In this document: in pieces, positions 1-10,700 of the stretch | Layout: each line of letters opens with the position of its first letter | Numbering within the stretch: position 1 is the stretch's first letter | From: Gordionus sp. m RMFG-2023 | Taxonomy: Eukaryota > Nematomorpha > Gordioida > Chordodea > Parachordodidae | Length of the DNA stretch: 64,000 nt | Direction of reading: 5' to 3' | Assembly (NCBI RefSeq): GCF_954871325.1 | Contig: NC_088776.1 | Span: 6,641,985-6,705,984 of the forward strand | Position numbers and translations under genes: made by a program | Notes under the pieces: model-generated | What the model was told of the DNA's origin: nothing | The model's input: the letters and a program-made list of their open reading frames with translations, nothing else | Database searches by the model: none

Positions 1-436
1 GAACTGCGGAGGTATTATCATCTTGGGTTAATTATTAGTATTATTATTTTCTATGTGCTTTAACTCGAGAATCACGAAATTTTTTTTTTTATATATATAT
101 ATATATATATAGCCCCTTAACCTCCAACATTATTAGCACCGGTTACCATTATTATTATTGATCCCCCTTTTTTTTTAAATTTGATTTAATCTCGGAATTG
201 CTGAGGTATTATCATCTTGGGTTAATTATTATTATCGATTTTCTTTTTTTTTATTAAATTTGATTTAATCTCGGAATTGCTGAGGTATTATCATCTTGGG
301 TTAATTATCATTATCGATTTTTTTTTATTAAATTTGATTTAATCTCGGAACTGCGGAGGTATTATCATCTTGGGTTAATTATCATTATTAGTATTATTAT
401 TTTCTATGTGCTTTAACTCGAGAATTGCTAAGATAT
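1..436 (-). repeat. Probable LTR end with internal tandem repeats
   Basis: Non-coding sequence beyond the integrase end. A block built around 'ggtattatcatcttgggt' occurs at about 1, 195, 275 and 346. The first and last copies share a longer stretch running into 'tgctttaactcgagaat'. On the minus strand a purine-rich tract (gaggagagaggg) lies just before this region, as expected for a polypurine tract next to a 3' LTR. The LTR assignment is inference, because the second LTR is not visible. An (AT)n run sits at about 91-111. Confidence 0.5.
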
Positions 437-3400
437 CTATCCCTCTCTCCTCGCCGCATCATGGCTAGATTTCAATCTTTCAGACTCTACTCTCTTCCGT
501 ATCTGTTCTACGTGTCTAACTCCTTCCTTTCCGTCCACGAATTTTACTCTCACCATTTTATGCCCCATGTTCTGTATAATTATTCCTGACTCCCATTTTC
601 GGGTACCTCCAAAAATTCTCGCCCATACGGTCTGACCATTCACAAATTCACACTGATTATCCATTGAATTTTCCTCCTGCGCCGGTTTGGGTCTTAAGAA
701 ATCCAACTGAATACGAGTTCTACGGCCCAAAAACTTTTCTGCTGGGGACAATTCCTCTCCCTTTCGACTATTGTTATAATACGCAATCGCTATCCAAATC
801 TCTCCACCCCCATATTTCGACTTCCTCAACCAACTCTTTACCACCGCCACCATCCTTTCCGCCTGCCCATTCGAGCTTGGGTGGTAAGGAGGTGCCAAAA
901 TGTGTCTCGCCCCAGTTTCAGTACAAAAAACCTTAAATTGTTTACTTATAAAAGCGGGTCCTCCATCCGACACGACTATTTCCGCTACCCCAAACTTTGC
1001 CCAAAGATCTTTTAACGTCTTAATTACTACTTGCGTTGTTAACCCCTTTACTTCTTGATACTCTACCCATTTTGAGTAAGCGTCCACTACGAGGAGATAT
1101 ATTTTATTTTCGAAGTCGAAAAAGTCTAAGTGTACTCTTTCCCATGGTTGAGTAGCCCTAGGCCAAATACTTTTCTTGTCCTTTCGAGGCATACTTGCCC
1201 ATGAATTACACATTTCACAACTTCTCACCATATTCTCGATTTCTTTATTCATGCCAGGCCACCATACGTATTCCCGCCCCCATTGTTTCATTCGTTCCAT
1301 ACCCTGATGTCCAGCATGGATCATTGCCTTTACTGCCTCCCGCAATCTGGACGGCACCACTCCCCGACTTCCTCGTACCACACACTCGTCCACTATCGTT
1401 AGCTCTTTCTCCACTTGCTTGAACTTCTTGTCCCCATCTCGCCATTGCTTCCGACCCAATATGCACGCTTTGATTCTCGTCAACTCGCGATCTTTTAAAG
1501 TAGCATTTTTGAGTTGTTCCCATGCAACTGGTCCTCCTTTAGATATTCCGACTATCGCTCTAATCAACCCGTGCTCATCCTCTTCATCCATATCTTTCGA
1601 CCTACTCGTTTCGCAATCCTCTCCCGCTCCACATCTAGAAAGAATATCCGGTAAGTAATTTTCTCTTCCTCGTCGGTATTTCACTTGCACGTCGAAACTG
1701 CCTACCAGCAATAGCCATCGCTGCAACCTAGGCGACAACATGAGCTCCTTGTTGTCCTTCCTGAAAAGATGAACCAAGGGCTTGTGATCCGTAAATATGA
1801 CAAATCGACGTCCGATCAAGTATTCCCGACATTTAGTCAATCCAAATATAACCGCTAGCGCTTCTTGCTCGATCACTGAATATCTTGTCTCGGCCTCTCT
1901 AAAGATTCTTGAGAAAAATAAAATAGGTCTCTCCAATTCGTCTATACAATGTAATAGCGCTCCACCCACACCCCTATTCGAAGCATCAACGGCCAATATC
2001 ACTGGCACATCGTTATCAAAACACACTAGTACTGGTTCCCTTCCAATCCTCAATTTCAACTCCTCAAAAGCCTCCTCCTGTTCAATCTTCCATTCAAATC
2101 TTTCTCCTTTCTTTAACAATTTATACAACGGCGCCGCTATCTGCGCGAAGCCTTCCACAAAACGGTGATAATAATTCACCATTCCTAAGAAAGCTTGTAC
2201 TTCCACTTTATTATTAGGCTTCAACATGCTTGTTATATTTGCCATATTTTTGTCTAAAGGTCTGACCTCTTTCCCATTGATTTTATGCCCCAAATATACG
2301 ATTTCTGATACTCCCAACACACTTTTTTCAACGCTTGCCCGCAATCCTTTATCCTTGATCCTTTTGAACACCTCCTCCAATCTTCGTTCGTGTTGCTCGG
2401 GAGTCTTTCCCATCACTAATACGTCATCCATGTAGTAAAATACTCCATCTAGTCCTTGAAAAACTGCCGCCATCGTTCGTTGAAAAATTGGAGCCGACAC
2501 GCTAAGTCCAAACGGCAATCTACAGAAGGCATACAATCCCTTCGGAGTCGTGATCGTTAATAGCTTTTGTACCTCGGGTTTCACCTTCAATTGTAAGTAA
2601 GCGTTCGAAAAGTCCACCTTTGAAAAATATATGCTACCCTTTAAATTAGCTAATATTTCTTCAATCCGAGGTAACGGATATTTTATCTCCACAACCCACG
2701 GGTTTAGCGTGACCCGAAAATCAGCGCATAAACGAAGCTTTCCATTGGCCTTCTTCACGGGTACTAACGGTGTTGCCCATTCGCTATATTCCACTGGACA
2801 AACAATGCCCTTCTGCACCCACTGCTCCAATTCCTTGTCTACTTCATTTCGCCATTCGAACGGTATCCGACGTAATGCACAAAACTTGGGCACATATCCC
2901 TCCTTTAATTTGATATCCACTTCATAATCTCGGAGACAACCCAACTTCTCATCAAAAATCTCCTTGTAATTTTTCATCAAGTTTCTCACTCCCTCTTGTA
3001 CTTTGATCATACCAAATTCTATCTCTCTATCCCGCAATTCCCTCTCTTCCCGTCGTCTCGTTTCCTTTCCATCCATTTCCATTTGTTGGCTATGTGTTCC
3101 CTTAGTATTTCCTTGTTCCAAATCATCATCTTCTCTAGTCTCTTCTTCTGGCAACATTATTTTCCCATCTGCCAATCTCTCCAGCTCCGCTTCAAACTTT
3201 CCTTGATCATGAATTTCTTTCTGTTCTTCAGTATCATTTCTTTCTTCCTTTCTCCCAAAGTCGCGACAACTCCTAAAATTCTCTCCAATACCTCCCCTAA
3301 AATTCTCCCCAATACCTCCCCTATAGTTCCCCCCAAAACCTCCCTTATAGTTCCCCCCGATACCTCCCCTATAGTTCCCCCCGATACCTCCCCTATAATT

Positions 3401-4033
3401 CTCCCCAATACCTCCCCTAAAATTCCCCCCAATATCTCCCCTATAGTTCCCCCCAAAACCTCCCCTATAGTTCCCCCCGATACCTCCCCTATAATTCTCC
3501 CCAATACCTCCCCTAAAATTCCCCCCAATATCTCCCCTATAGTTCCCCCCGATACCTCCCCTATAATTCTCCCCAATACCTCCCCTAAAATTCCCCCCAA
3601 TATCTCCCCTATAGTTCCCCCCAAAACCTCCCCTATAGTTCCCCCCGATACCTCCCCTATAATTCTCCCCAATACCTCCCCTAAAATTCCCCCCAATATC
3701 TCCCCTATAGTTCCCCCCGATACCTCCCCTATAATTCTCCCCAATACCTCCCCTAAAATTCCCCCCAATATCTCCCCTATAGTTCCCCCCAAAACCTCCC
3801 CTACAGTCTCTAACAACCCTATTATCCTCTCTTCTCCTTTCCCCATCCAAAAAGGTTTCAATTCCTGGCAATCTCTCTCCATACCACAAATTCATATCTC
3901 TATTTTCTTCATATCTTGCAACAGGTAAAAATACACCACACCATGCGAATACCCCCAAAAACCACAATCTGGACCAATTCGGGTGATCCAATCCCATCCC
4001 ACTACTGACTCTACTTTTCGATCTACTATCCAT
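437..4033 (-). CDS. Ty3/gypsy pol: RT, RNase H, integrase
   Basis: Open frame of 1198 codons. After a short N-terminal part with a hydrophobic stretch and a long glycine-rich repeat (about residues 78-255) come the reverse transcriptase (catalytic YMDD), RNase H (motifs LAVDAS and TDHKPL) and integrase with its HHCC zinc finger and D,D,E core (VVSDGG; NGQAERM). This is the standard Ty3/gypsy pol order. The frame overlaps the protease frame at its start, as in families that use frameshift read-through. The repeat-rich N-terminal extension is unusual for the family. Confidence 0.92.
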   Translation of the reverse strand: MDSRSKSRVSSGMGLDHPNWSRLWFLGVFAWCGVFLPVARYEENRDMNLWYGERLPGIETFLDGERRREDNRVVRDCRGGFGGNYRGDIGGNFRGGIGENYRGGIGGNYRGDIGGNFRGGIGENYRGGIGGNYRGGFGGNYRGDIGGNFRGGIGENYRGGIGGNYRGDIGGNFRGGIGENYRGGIGGNYRGGFGGNYRGDIGGNFRGGIGENYRGGIGGNYRGGIGGNYKGGFGGNYRGGIGENFRGGIGENFRSCRDFGRKEERNDTEEQKEIHDQGKFEAELERLADGKIMLPEEETREDDDLEQGNTKGTHSQQMEMDGKETRRREERELRDREIEFGMIKVQEGVRNLMKNYKEIFDEKLGCLRDYEVDIKLKEGYVPKFCALRRIPFEWRNEVDKELEQWVQKGIVCPVEYSEWATPLVPVKKANGKLRLCADFRVTLNPWVVEIKYPLPRIEEILANLKGSIYFSKVDFSNAYLQLKVKPEVQKLLTITTPKGLYAFCRLPFGLSVSAPIFQRTMAAVFQGLDGVFYYMDDVLVMGKTPEQHERRLEEVFKRIKDKGLRASVEKSVLGVSEIVYLGHKINGKEVRPLDKNMANITSMLKPNNKVEVQAFLGMVNYYHRFVEGFAQIAAPLYKLLKKGERFEWKIEQEEAFEELKLRIGREPVLVCFDNDVPVILAVDASNRGVGGALLHCIDELERPILFFSRIFREAETRYSVIEQEALAVIFGLTKCREYLIGRRFVIFTDHKPLVHLFRKDNKELMLSPRLQRWLLLVGSFDVQVKYRRGRENYLPDILSRCGAGEDCETSRSKDMDEEDEHGLIRAIVGISKGGPVAWEQLKNATLKDRELTRIKACILGRKQWRDGDKKFKQVEKELTIVDECVVRGSRGVVPSRLREAVKAMIHAGHQGMERMKQWGREYVWWPGMNKEIENMVRSCEMCNSWASMPRKDKKSIWPRATQPWERVHLDFFDFENKIYLLVVDAYSKWVEYQEVKGLTTQVVIKTLKDLWAKFGVAEIVVSDGGPAFISKQFKVFCTETGARHILAPPYHPSSNGQAERMVAVVKSWLRKSKYGGGEIWIAIAYYNNSRKGEELSPAEKFLGRRTRIQLDFLRPKPAQEENSMDNQCEFVNGQTVWARIFGGTRKWESGIIIQNMGHKMVRVKFVDGKEGVRHVEQIRKRVESERLKSSHDAARREG
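3272..3806 (-). repeat. 27-bp coding minisatellite (Gly-rich) inside pol
   Basis: About twenty units of 27 bp encode nine-residue repeats of the form GGIGENYRG, GGIGGNYRG or DIGGNFRG, with higher-order grouping of the variants. Because 27 is a multiple of three and the units are C/T-rich on the plus strand, other frames on both strands are open too (Pro/Ser/Thr-rich on plus, Gly/Glu/Val-rich in a second minus frame). Those long ORFs are artefacts of the repeat. It lies between the protease and the reverse transcriptase. Confidence 0.9.
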
Positions 4034-4341
4034 AAGTCCAAAATCTCCACTCTATTCTCTAATATCACCTTTAACTCCACCCTTCCCATCACTGCGACTT
4101 CTGATCCATCCAACTGACGGATCTTGATGTCCTCCCGTTTAATTATCCCTTCCGACCAAATACTCTGATATTTCTCATATCCCATCACGGATATGGCTGC
4201 CCCGGTATCAAATAACATGGATACCATATTTCCATTCAAATTTATCCAAACTCTAGGGCAAGGATCATGTATCCTTTCCTCTTGTATCATATATATGCTT
4301 TTTGATACCCAATCTTTCTCACTATAATCTAATCTTTCCAT
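3892..4341 (-). CDS. Ty3/gypsy aspartic protease region
   Basis: Open frame of 149 codons with the retroviral-type protease active-site motif FDTGAA near residue 41, followed by a hydrophobic beta-rich fold ending in VVGWDWI. It belongs to the fossil element and overlaps the pol frame. It would process the element's polyprotein. The assignment rests on the DTG motif and on its position between the zinc knuckles and the reverse transcriptase. Confidence 0.8.
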   Translation of the reverse strand: MERLDYSEKDWVSKSIYMIQEERIHDPCPRVWINLNGNMVSMLFDTGAAISVMGYEKYQSIWSEGIIKREDIKIRQLDGSEVAVMGRVELKVILENRVEILDLWIVDRKVESVVGWDWITRIGPDCGFWGYSHGVVYFYLLQDMKKIEI

Positions 4342-4395
4342 CTCTTTCGCCCAAAGCCCCCCGACCTTTGCGGCATGCTCTTTGCCATCATATAG

Positions 4396-5143
4396 TCACA
4401 AATACTCGCAATCTCTCGCCCCATGTCCTTCCTTCCGGCAACGGAAACAGATTCTATTCTGCTCTTTATTCACAGCCAAAAATGGTACTCCTACCTCTTT
4501 ATTTTTTTCACTTTCTATAATTCTAACATTTGGAGCACTTTGCCCCATGTCCCTCTGCGGAAAACCGCCTCTAGTTTTGAAATTACCCACATTGCATTCC
4601 TCCCTATTATGACCAAATCGACCACAACCTGCACATCGTAGCTTATCACGTCTTCCTGAACAAAACGTGGCTATATGTCCATAATTTTCCACATTCAAAA
4701 CATTTCGTTTCTTGGCAATCTCTGACCATATGTCCCTGTCTTCCGCAATTATAACAATTCATTCTCCCCCTTACTCTTGAATCAAAGTTGGGTCTCATTT
4801 CTCCTCTCCTTCCCTGTGAACTTTCTCTAGGTCCCCTATATGTCCCCAATCTCTGATTAGTATATGAATCTCTCCTTTCAGGCCTATAGGTTAATTTATC
4901 TAATTCGCTATCCGTCCACCCATTAATTAACTCCTGCACTGGGAACCATGTTACCTTTCCCATAACATCCTCTTCCCCATTATGTCCTTCTATAGTCAAT
5001 GTCTGCCCCTTTATTTTCACACTTCGACTTCTTCTCAACTTTCTTCCCCATATTAAGCTACACATCCATATTACTAATATAACCAATGCCCCAAAAATAT
5101 TATACTGTATTTCCCAGTATTTTACAAATTTTAAACTTTTCAT
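4396..5143 (-). pseudogene. Gag-like region with CCHC zinc knuckles
   Basis: Two overlapping open stretches (4646-5143 and 4396-4698) carry nucleocapsid-type CCHC knuckles, for example CYNCGRQGHMVRDC and CFRCRKEGHGARDC, plus a further CAGCGRFGHNREEC. The N-terminal part begins with a strongly hydrophobic segment (about residues 17-35) followed by basic residues, and I see no recognisable capsid domain. The region looks broken. The hydrophobic start is odd for gag and may mean that the true start lies elsewhere. Confidence 0.7.
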
Positions 5144-5415
5144 TTCGACCTTATAAAAAATTTATAATTAATTTCAAAATAAAAATTTTTGTTATTTGTA
5201 ATGTTAATAGATATGATATTATTAATAGTGTAAACAACCCAATAATACACATGTACATCTACAGTTAATAAGTCTAAAGATACGACAAAAATTTGGGCAA
5301 ATTTTGTGTAACAGATTTACAACTCGTAAAATTCGGACAGCACTTCCGTACGATAAGACTTTTTTTTTATTTTGAGAGAGCAGAGAAAGAAAAAAAAAAT
5401 AAATGGACAGCTGAT

Positions 5416-5886
5416 GTCGATGATGAAGACGATGTATACTTCACTTCAAGACTCAAATACCACTATATGATATTTTTCACTCGAAGACTCAAATACCACT
5501 ATATGATATTTTACCGTAGATGTAGATGAAGACGATGTACAATTCACTTCAAGACTCAAATACCACTATATGATATTTTCCACTCGAAGACTCAAATACC
5601 ACTATATGATATTTTACCGTAGATGTAGATGAAGACGATGTACAATTCACTTCAAGACTCAAATACCACTATATGATATTTTCCACTCGAAGACTCAAAT
5701 ACCACTATATGATATTTTACCGTAGATGTAGATGAAGACGATGTACAATTCACTTCAAGACTCAAATACCACTATATGATATTTTCCACTCGAAGACTCA
5801 AATACCACTATATGATATTTTACCGTAGATGTAGATGAAGACGATGTACACTTCACTTCAAGACTCAAATACCACTATATGATATT
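5416..5886. repeat. Tandem array, about 103-bp unit, 4.5 copies
   Basis: The phrase 'gatgaagacgatgta' recurs at about 5422, 5525, 5628, 5731 and 5834, a period of 103 bp. Each unit contains two near-copies of a 45-bp half built on 'aagactcaaataccactat'. Copies are almost identical, so the array is recent or homogenised. No gene is seen in it. It lies just beyond the upstream end of the Ty3/gypsy element. Confidence 0.92.
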
Positions 5887-6810
5887 ACGACAACCGCACT
5901 AACCAGGTTGCTTTGTATAAACACGGCACCAATTTCAAAATTTCACCGTACAGAAATGTTTAACTTAACAGTATATTTATTTTTTTTTACCCCTTTTTTT
6001 TTTGAATAAATTGGTTTTATTTTTCTTTAAAACAATAAATATAAAAAAAATATAATTGATAATAATAATGAATTTCCACTTTTTTTTAGTTTATATAAGA
6101 TTATTATTTTTTTTATAAATATTAAATTATTATTTATTTTTTTTTTACATAATAAATATTAAAAATATTTATATAATGACGTTCAAGATGACTGCGCGAA
6201 ACAAAAAAAATATTAAAAATAAAATTTCAAACAAAAAAATATTTATATAATGACGTTCAAGATGACTGCGCGAAACTAAAAAAAAATATTAAAAATAAAA
6301 TTTCAAACAAAAAAAAAATATTTCATGACTCATACAAAGAAAATAATAAAACTATTTATAACAATCGATCTGCAAACCACAAAATGCCACCACAACTGAA
6401 TCATATTTTAAATGTTGATGAATGAAATGCCAATTTAGTTGTATATATATATCATTTATCTAGTCTTACCCTAATTTTTCCCAGAAAAACATAGATATGC
6501 CTTTTATTTACGAAGCGGATATAATAACTTAGTAACATTCATATGCAGCCTGATTCGAATTTAAAATTAGGCTTGGTCTGAAACCTAATCAGAGTGGGCC
6601 AATTTTGGCGTTTCACAAAATTTTAAAGCCGCAAACTATAGCTGGTTTTATTTTATTAAAGTTTATTTCAATGGTTAATTTCTATCCGTTTTGGTTATTC
6701 CATTCTAATTAATTTTTTTTGTTCGATTTATAAATCTTAAAATAAAATTTTCATTTTTAATAGCTCAGCTTATTGATTGTTTAATCCAACTATAGATGCA
6801 AACCTGCAGA
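5887..6810. other. AT-rich intergenic DNA with a 75-bp tandem duplication
   Basis: Low-complexity A/T tracts. At 6163-6308 a segment containing 'gacgttcaagatgactgcgc' is present twice in tandem, about 75 bp apart. No coding exon recognised. Confidence 0.7.
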
Positions 6811-6991
6811 CAGTAGCGTCACTAGGGTGGAAGGTTGCAGAGGTCCCCTTGAAAAATTTGAAGAGCTCACTCAAAATTTTAAATTTAAAAAAAAATATAA
6901 TTTAGAAAATATTTGCTCTAAAAAAAAGGTTATTTTGGATGACGTAATTTTAAAAATAATTTTTGAGTTCCATTGGTTAGTGACGCCCCTG
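6811..6991. mobile_element. Small MITE with GCGTCACTA termini
   Basis: Left end 'cagtagcgtcactagg' and right end 'gttagtgacgcccctg' are imperfect inverted repeats (13 of 16 positions). Length is 181 bp with no coding content. The flanking 8-mers (cctgcaga, gttacaga) match only partly, so the target duplication is uncertain. Confidence 0.5.
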
Positions 6992-7740
6992 GTTACAGAT
7001 CTTTAATTCAAATAATGTTAGGCATGAAAACTTTCCATATAATATGCTGAGTTCATATTTTATAATAAAAAGATGAAGTTAAATAATACTGATTTAGAAA
7101 ATCCTCTACATGATATTTTTTTCATTTTAAGCTTAAATCAAATATTCTAATCCCAACTCTAAGAGTATTTCAAACTGTATAGAGATTGATTTACATTTAA
7201 AAATAATTGCATATTATTTTGGCCTAAATTATTAAAAAACAAAAAATCATTAAAGTTTGATGCAAATTTTAGATTTTATAGAAATCGATTATAGTTAAAT
7301 AAATGTATATATTTTGAGTATCTAAATTATTGAATTTATTTTTAAATCAAAAAGTTGTAGAGATAATTTGGAGATTTTTCTTATTCAATAGTATCTACAA
7401 CTAGAATATTGCCTTGGGTTTATTGGGGTGTCAGCTAAGTAAAGTTTTATTATTCATTTGTACATCATAGTTTTGATGGCTTCAATTCATTCCTAAAATT
7501 TAGAAATTAATAAAATAATAAAAAATATGTTCCAAATATTCCCAAAATAGCATAGTTTATAAAATATATGACTGGTTATTTTATTATAATTTGCTAATTA
7601 AAAAAATATTAATATACATATCACAATTCGATTTATATAATTAAAATAAAAAGTTGTATAATATAATACAAAATATTTTATGTCCATTCGTTATAAGCTT
7701 GAATAAAATAAAAATATGTATAATATAATACAAATATATT

Positions 7741-10700
7741 TTAAGTCCATTGGTTATAAGCCTGAATAGAAAGATCCAGAAGTTTCCAGGACGCCTTAGG
7801 ATCCATCTCGGAAACATCTTTGCATAATATCCATACATATTGCATTCTCATTATTTTATCCTTTTAAGCATTAATAACAAATAAAATCGTTTAAAATATT
7901 TATGCAAGTTACCAAAAAGTGCATGCATTTTCTCATCATTTAAAATCAATTTATTAAAAGTTCAAATATTCTTCAATTAAACTAATCCAAATGTTATAAC
8001 ATTATTTTTATCAATTAGCATAATATAATTACGATCAGTACTTTAAGAACAAAAAAGTTATGTATACTAGGGATAGGGCTGGGAACCAATAGCAAACCCA
8101 ATATTAACAAAATTTGTATTAATATTGGGTCTAAAATATTGGTATTGGTTTAAACAATATTTTCTATTTCTTGTATTGGTATTGCTATTGGTTTATATTG
8201 GTATTGGTTTAAATTCAAATTACTAATTAAAAGAATAGAAATAGTGATTATAATACCCTTAATTTCTAATTTTAAATAAACATGGGAAAAAAATCATGAT
8301 ACCATAAAATCAGGGCTAAGAACCAACTCTCAAACTGAATTCAAATTCTTTTTTTAAACTAGGAATTTATTAGGTGATGTGAATATAAAAAATTTTGATT
8401 TAATCATAACAAATAAAAATTATTTATCTGCCATGCCCGAAATTTAAATATAGAAAAATATTTTTTTAATTGTAAAAAATATATTGTGGCGCCTTGTTGG
8501 AATTTTAAAAAATATCAATTTATTCACAAAATTGGATGATATTATTTAAAAATTTAATCCCAACCCAGCTTAAAATTTTTGAAAAAAATTAGGCTCAACC
8601 TAGTCCAAAATAAATATTATTTTTTAAAAATAGGCTAGGCCCAAAGTTCCTTTGGGCAGGGATTTGCAGATCTCTAATGTGTACTACATAATAAGCGTGT
8701 AATATTGCTTTACCGATCATTTTTTAAAAATTTCATAAATATATCTAATATATACGTAATAAGACCCCTACATCGGACCCATTTTAGGGCAGGCCTGAAT
8801 CGAACTTCATTTTTTTAAAAAAAAATTAATTAATTCTTGTTCGATCCGGTTAGATTGGTCAGGCCTATGGAGGGTTCTAGTATATGTCTATCATATTACG
8901 GGGCTTCCTTCTATGACTTTCCCCAAAGCGTCTCGTATGCACATAATTTGTTGGGTGTTAAAATTTAAGACAAGTACGGGGCCTTGTTCGAGTATTTTTC
9001 CCGAATTTATTTCGATGGGTGAAATGTCGATGAGTTTCGAATCGAATTTATAGCCCAATGCTTTGGCTTGTTTCAAGGGCTGACTAAGTATATTGAAGGG
9101 CTTTTTAGATATTTTTTTTTTTAAAAAAAGAAGATAAAAATGAGAATAATGTTAAAATAAAAATGCCATAATATATCATTGACTAGGGATAAAGTATTTC
9201 ATCAATTAGAATGTCAAAATTTAATGTCGATTAATCATTTATTTGTACTTATATTGTGATCTGCTATTAATAATACAAGAATTTCTTAAACAAGATTTTA
9301 GAAAATAATTTATAATATGCCCATTTCAAAGTTTATTTTAATTAAAATGGAGAATTGTTTGCAAACATTTATTTTTTGAAACATCAAAATGTGTGAATAA
9401 AAATATTACTAATATAATAGAATTATTTTTAATAAAAAAAAAATAAATAAAATTTGTATACTGCTTCATGGCACCAATCTCGCAATATATCAAGATCTCC
9501 TCTAAGCATCGCCTATAATTTAAAAATTTTATAAGGTAATTTAAAATGTTTTTTACACTGCTTGAAAAAATATTTATTTTAATCAGAGAATTGAAACATT
9601 GTTCTTTTAGTTTTGCCCTGGATTCACAAATGGAAAGCGTTCCAGAATATAATTTATCCTTTATTATCATTTTAAAAGCACTTTTTAAATTATGTTTATT
9701 GATTTTTTTTGACAATCAGTTTACTGCTGATTATACGAAATGCGAAAAAGGTTTGTTTAAACAATTTTATGGTTAGAATTTTTAGTAGTATTGTTAAACC
9801 ACTAAATTTAGTTGACTAAAACACGACTCAAGTCGACTAAATGGACTAATTTAATTGACTATGTCAAGCAATTTAGTCGATTACTTAAAGGTAGGCATAC
9901 ATTTATATTCATTTGTTTTTAATAATATAACAAAAGATATACGGCGCCTAGTTTCCTACAAATAAATAAAATTTAATATTTTTTTAATTGTACAGTAATA
10001 TATTCTATCAAAAATAAAAAATATCAGTGATAGTCGACTAAATTAGTCAATGGTCGAGTTTTTGGTCGGGTTACTCAACTATGACTTTTAGTTGTAGTCC
10101 AAAGAACTTGACTAATTAACAGCACTAGTTTTTAGAATACAGTAAATGGGATTTGGATCCTACACAATATAAGAAATGTTTACTATTTAATTTTATTTTC
10201 TATACAATTTTGAATGGTATTCTGTTTATTTTTATTTTATCTATCATTTGATTTCAAATTCTTTTTTTTAATTTCTCATCACATGGACCATTTTTAAAAG
10301 CATCAGATCAATATGGAATAAAGTTTTCAATAATGATTGTGTTCCGCTTCCATTCTAATTCATCAAAAAATAATTAAGAGTTTCTGTTCCACTCCAAGTC
10401 CCGGATTATAGGCATTTATCTATTGCATAATAGTTTATAATATTTATTAGTACTTCTAATATGTTGGGTACGATATCTCTCCGACATTCCTCTAAAAACG
10501 CATTTTTATCGAAAGAATGATCTAATTTTGTAATTTCGGTTAACACTTCAGACAATTCAGTTTTGCTAAAAATACCCCCTATTAAAATATATATAGTAAG
10601 AATATTTGAAATAATAACCGTAGAGAAGCAAAGGGGGGAGAGGGTAAAGTGAGTGGTTGCACACAGGGCATAGCTCACTCCAATTTTAAGTGTTATATCT

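Larger units (their letters stand above)
1..5143 (-). mobile_element. Fossil Ty3/gypsy LTR retrotransposon
   Basis: Read on the minus strand the parts come in the order zinc-knuckle (gag-like) region, aspartic protease, reverse transcriptase, RNase H, integrase, then a non-coding AT-rich tail at 1-436 that is probably part of the 3' LTR. This order is that of the Ty3/gypsy family. The pol part is one long open frame and looks whole. The front end looks broken, with about one or two breaks. No matching 5' LTR is seen to the right of 5143, where unrelated tandem repeats begin at about 5416. The open pol frame suggests a fairly young insertion. The left border lies outside the window. Confidence 0.85.

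Noticed and set aside
3157-3882. 241-codon Gly/Glu-rich frame on the minus strand
   Set aside because: A shifted reading of the same 27-bp repeat, inside the pol frame.
2996-3928. 310-codon Pro/Ser/Thr-rich open frame on the plus strand
   Set aside because: It is the antisense of the 27-bp coding repeat in the Ty3/gypsy pol frame; the repeat keeps several frames open.
7641-7838. 65-codon frame on the minus strand
   Set aside because: It reads the last TIMM44 exon in the wrong frame; the true frame gives MRMQYVWILCKD and stops at 7741.
8070-8660. Possible hAT termini 'agggctgggaacc' and 'agggctaagaacc' in TIMM44 intron 10
   Set aside because: Both are in the same orientation and no inverted partner or target duplication was found.
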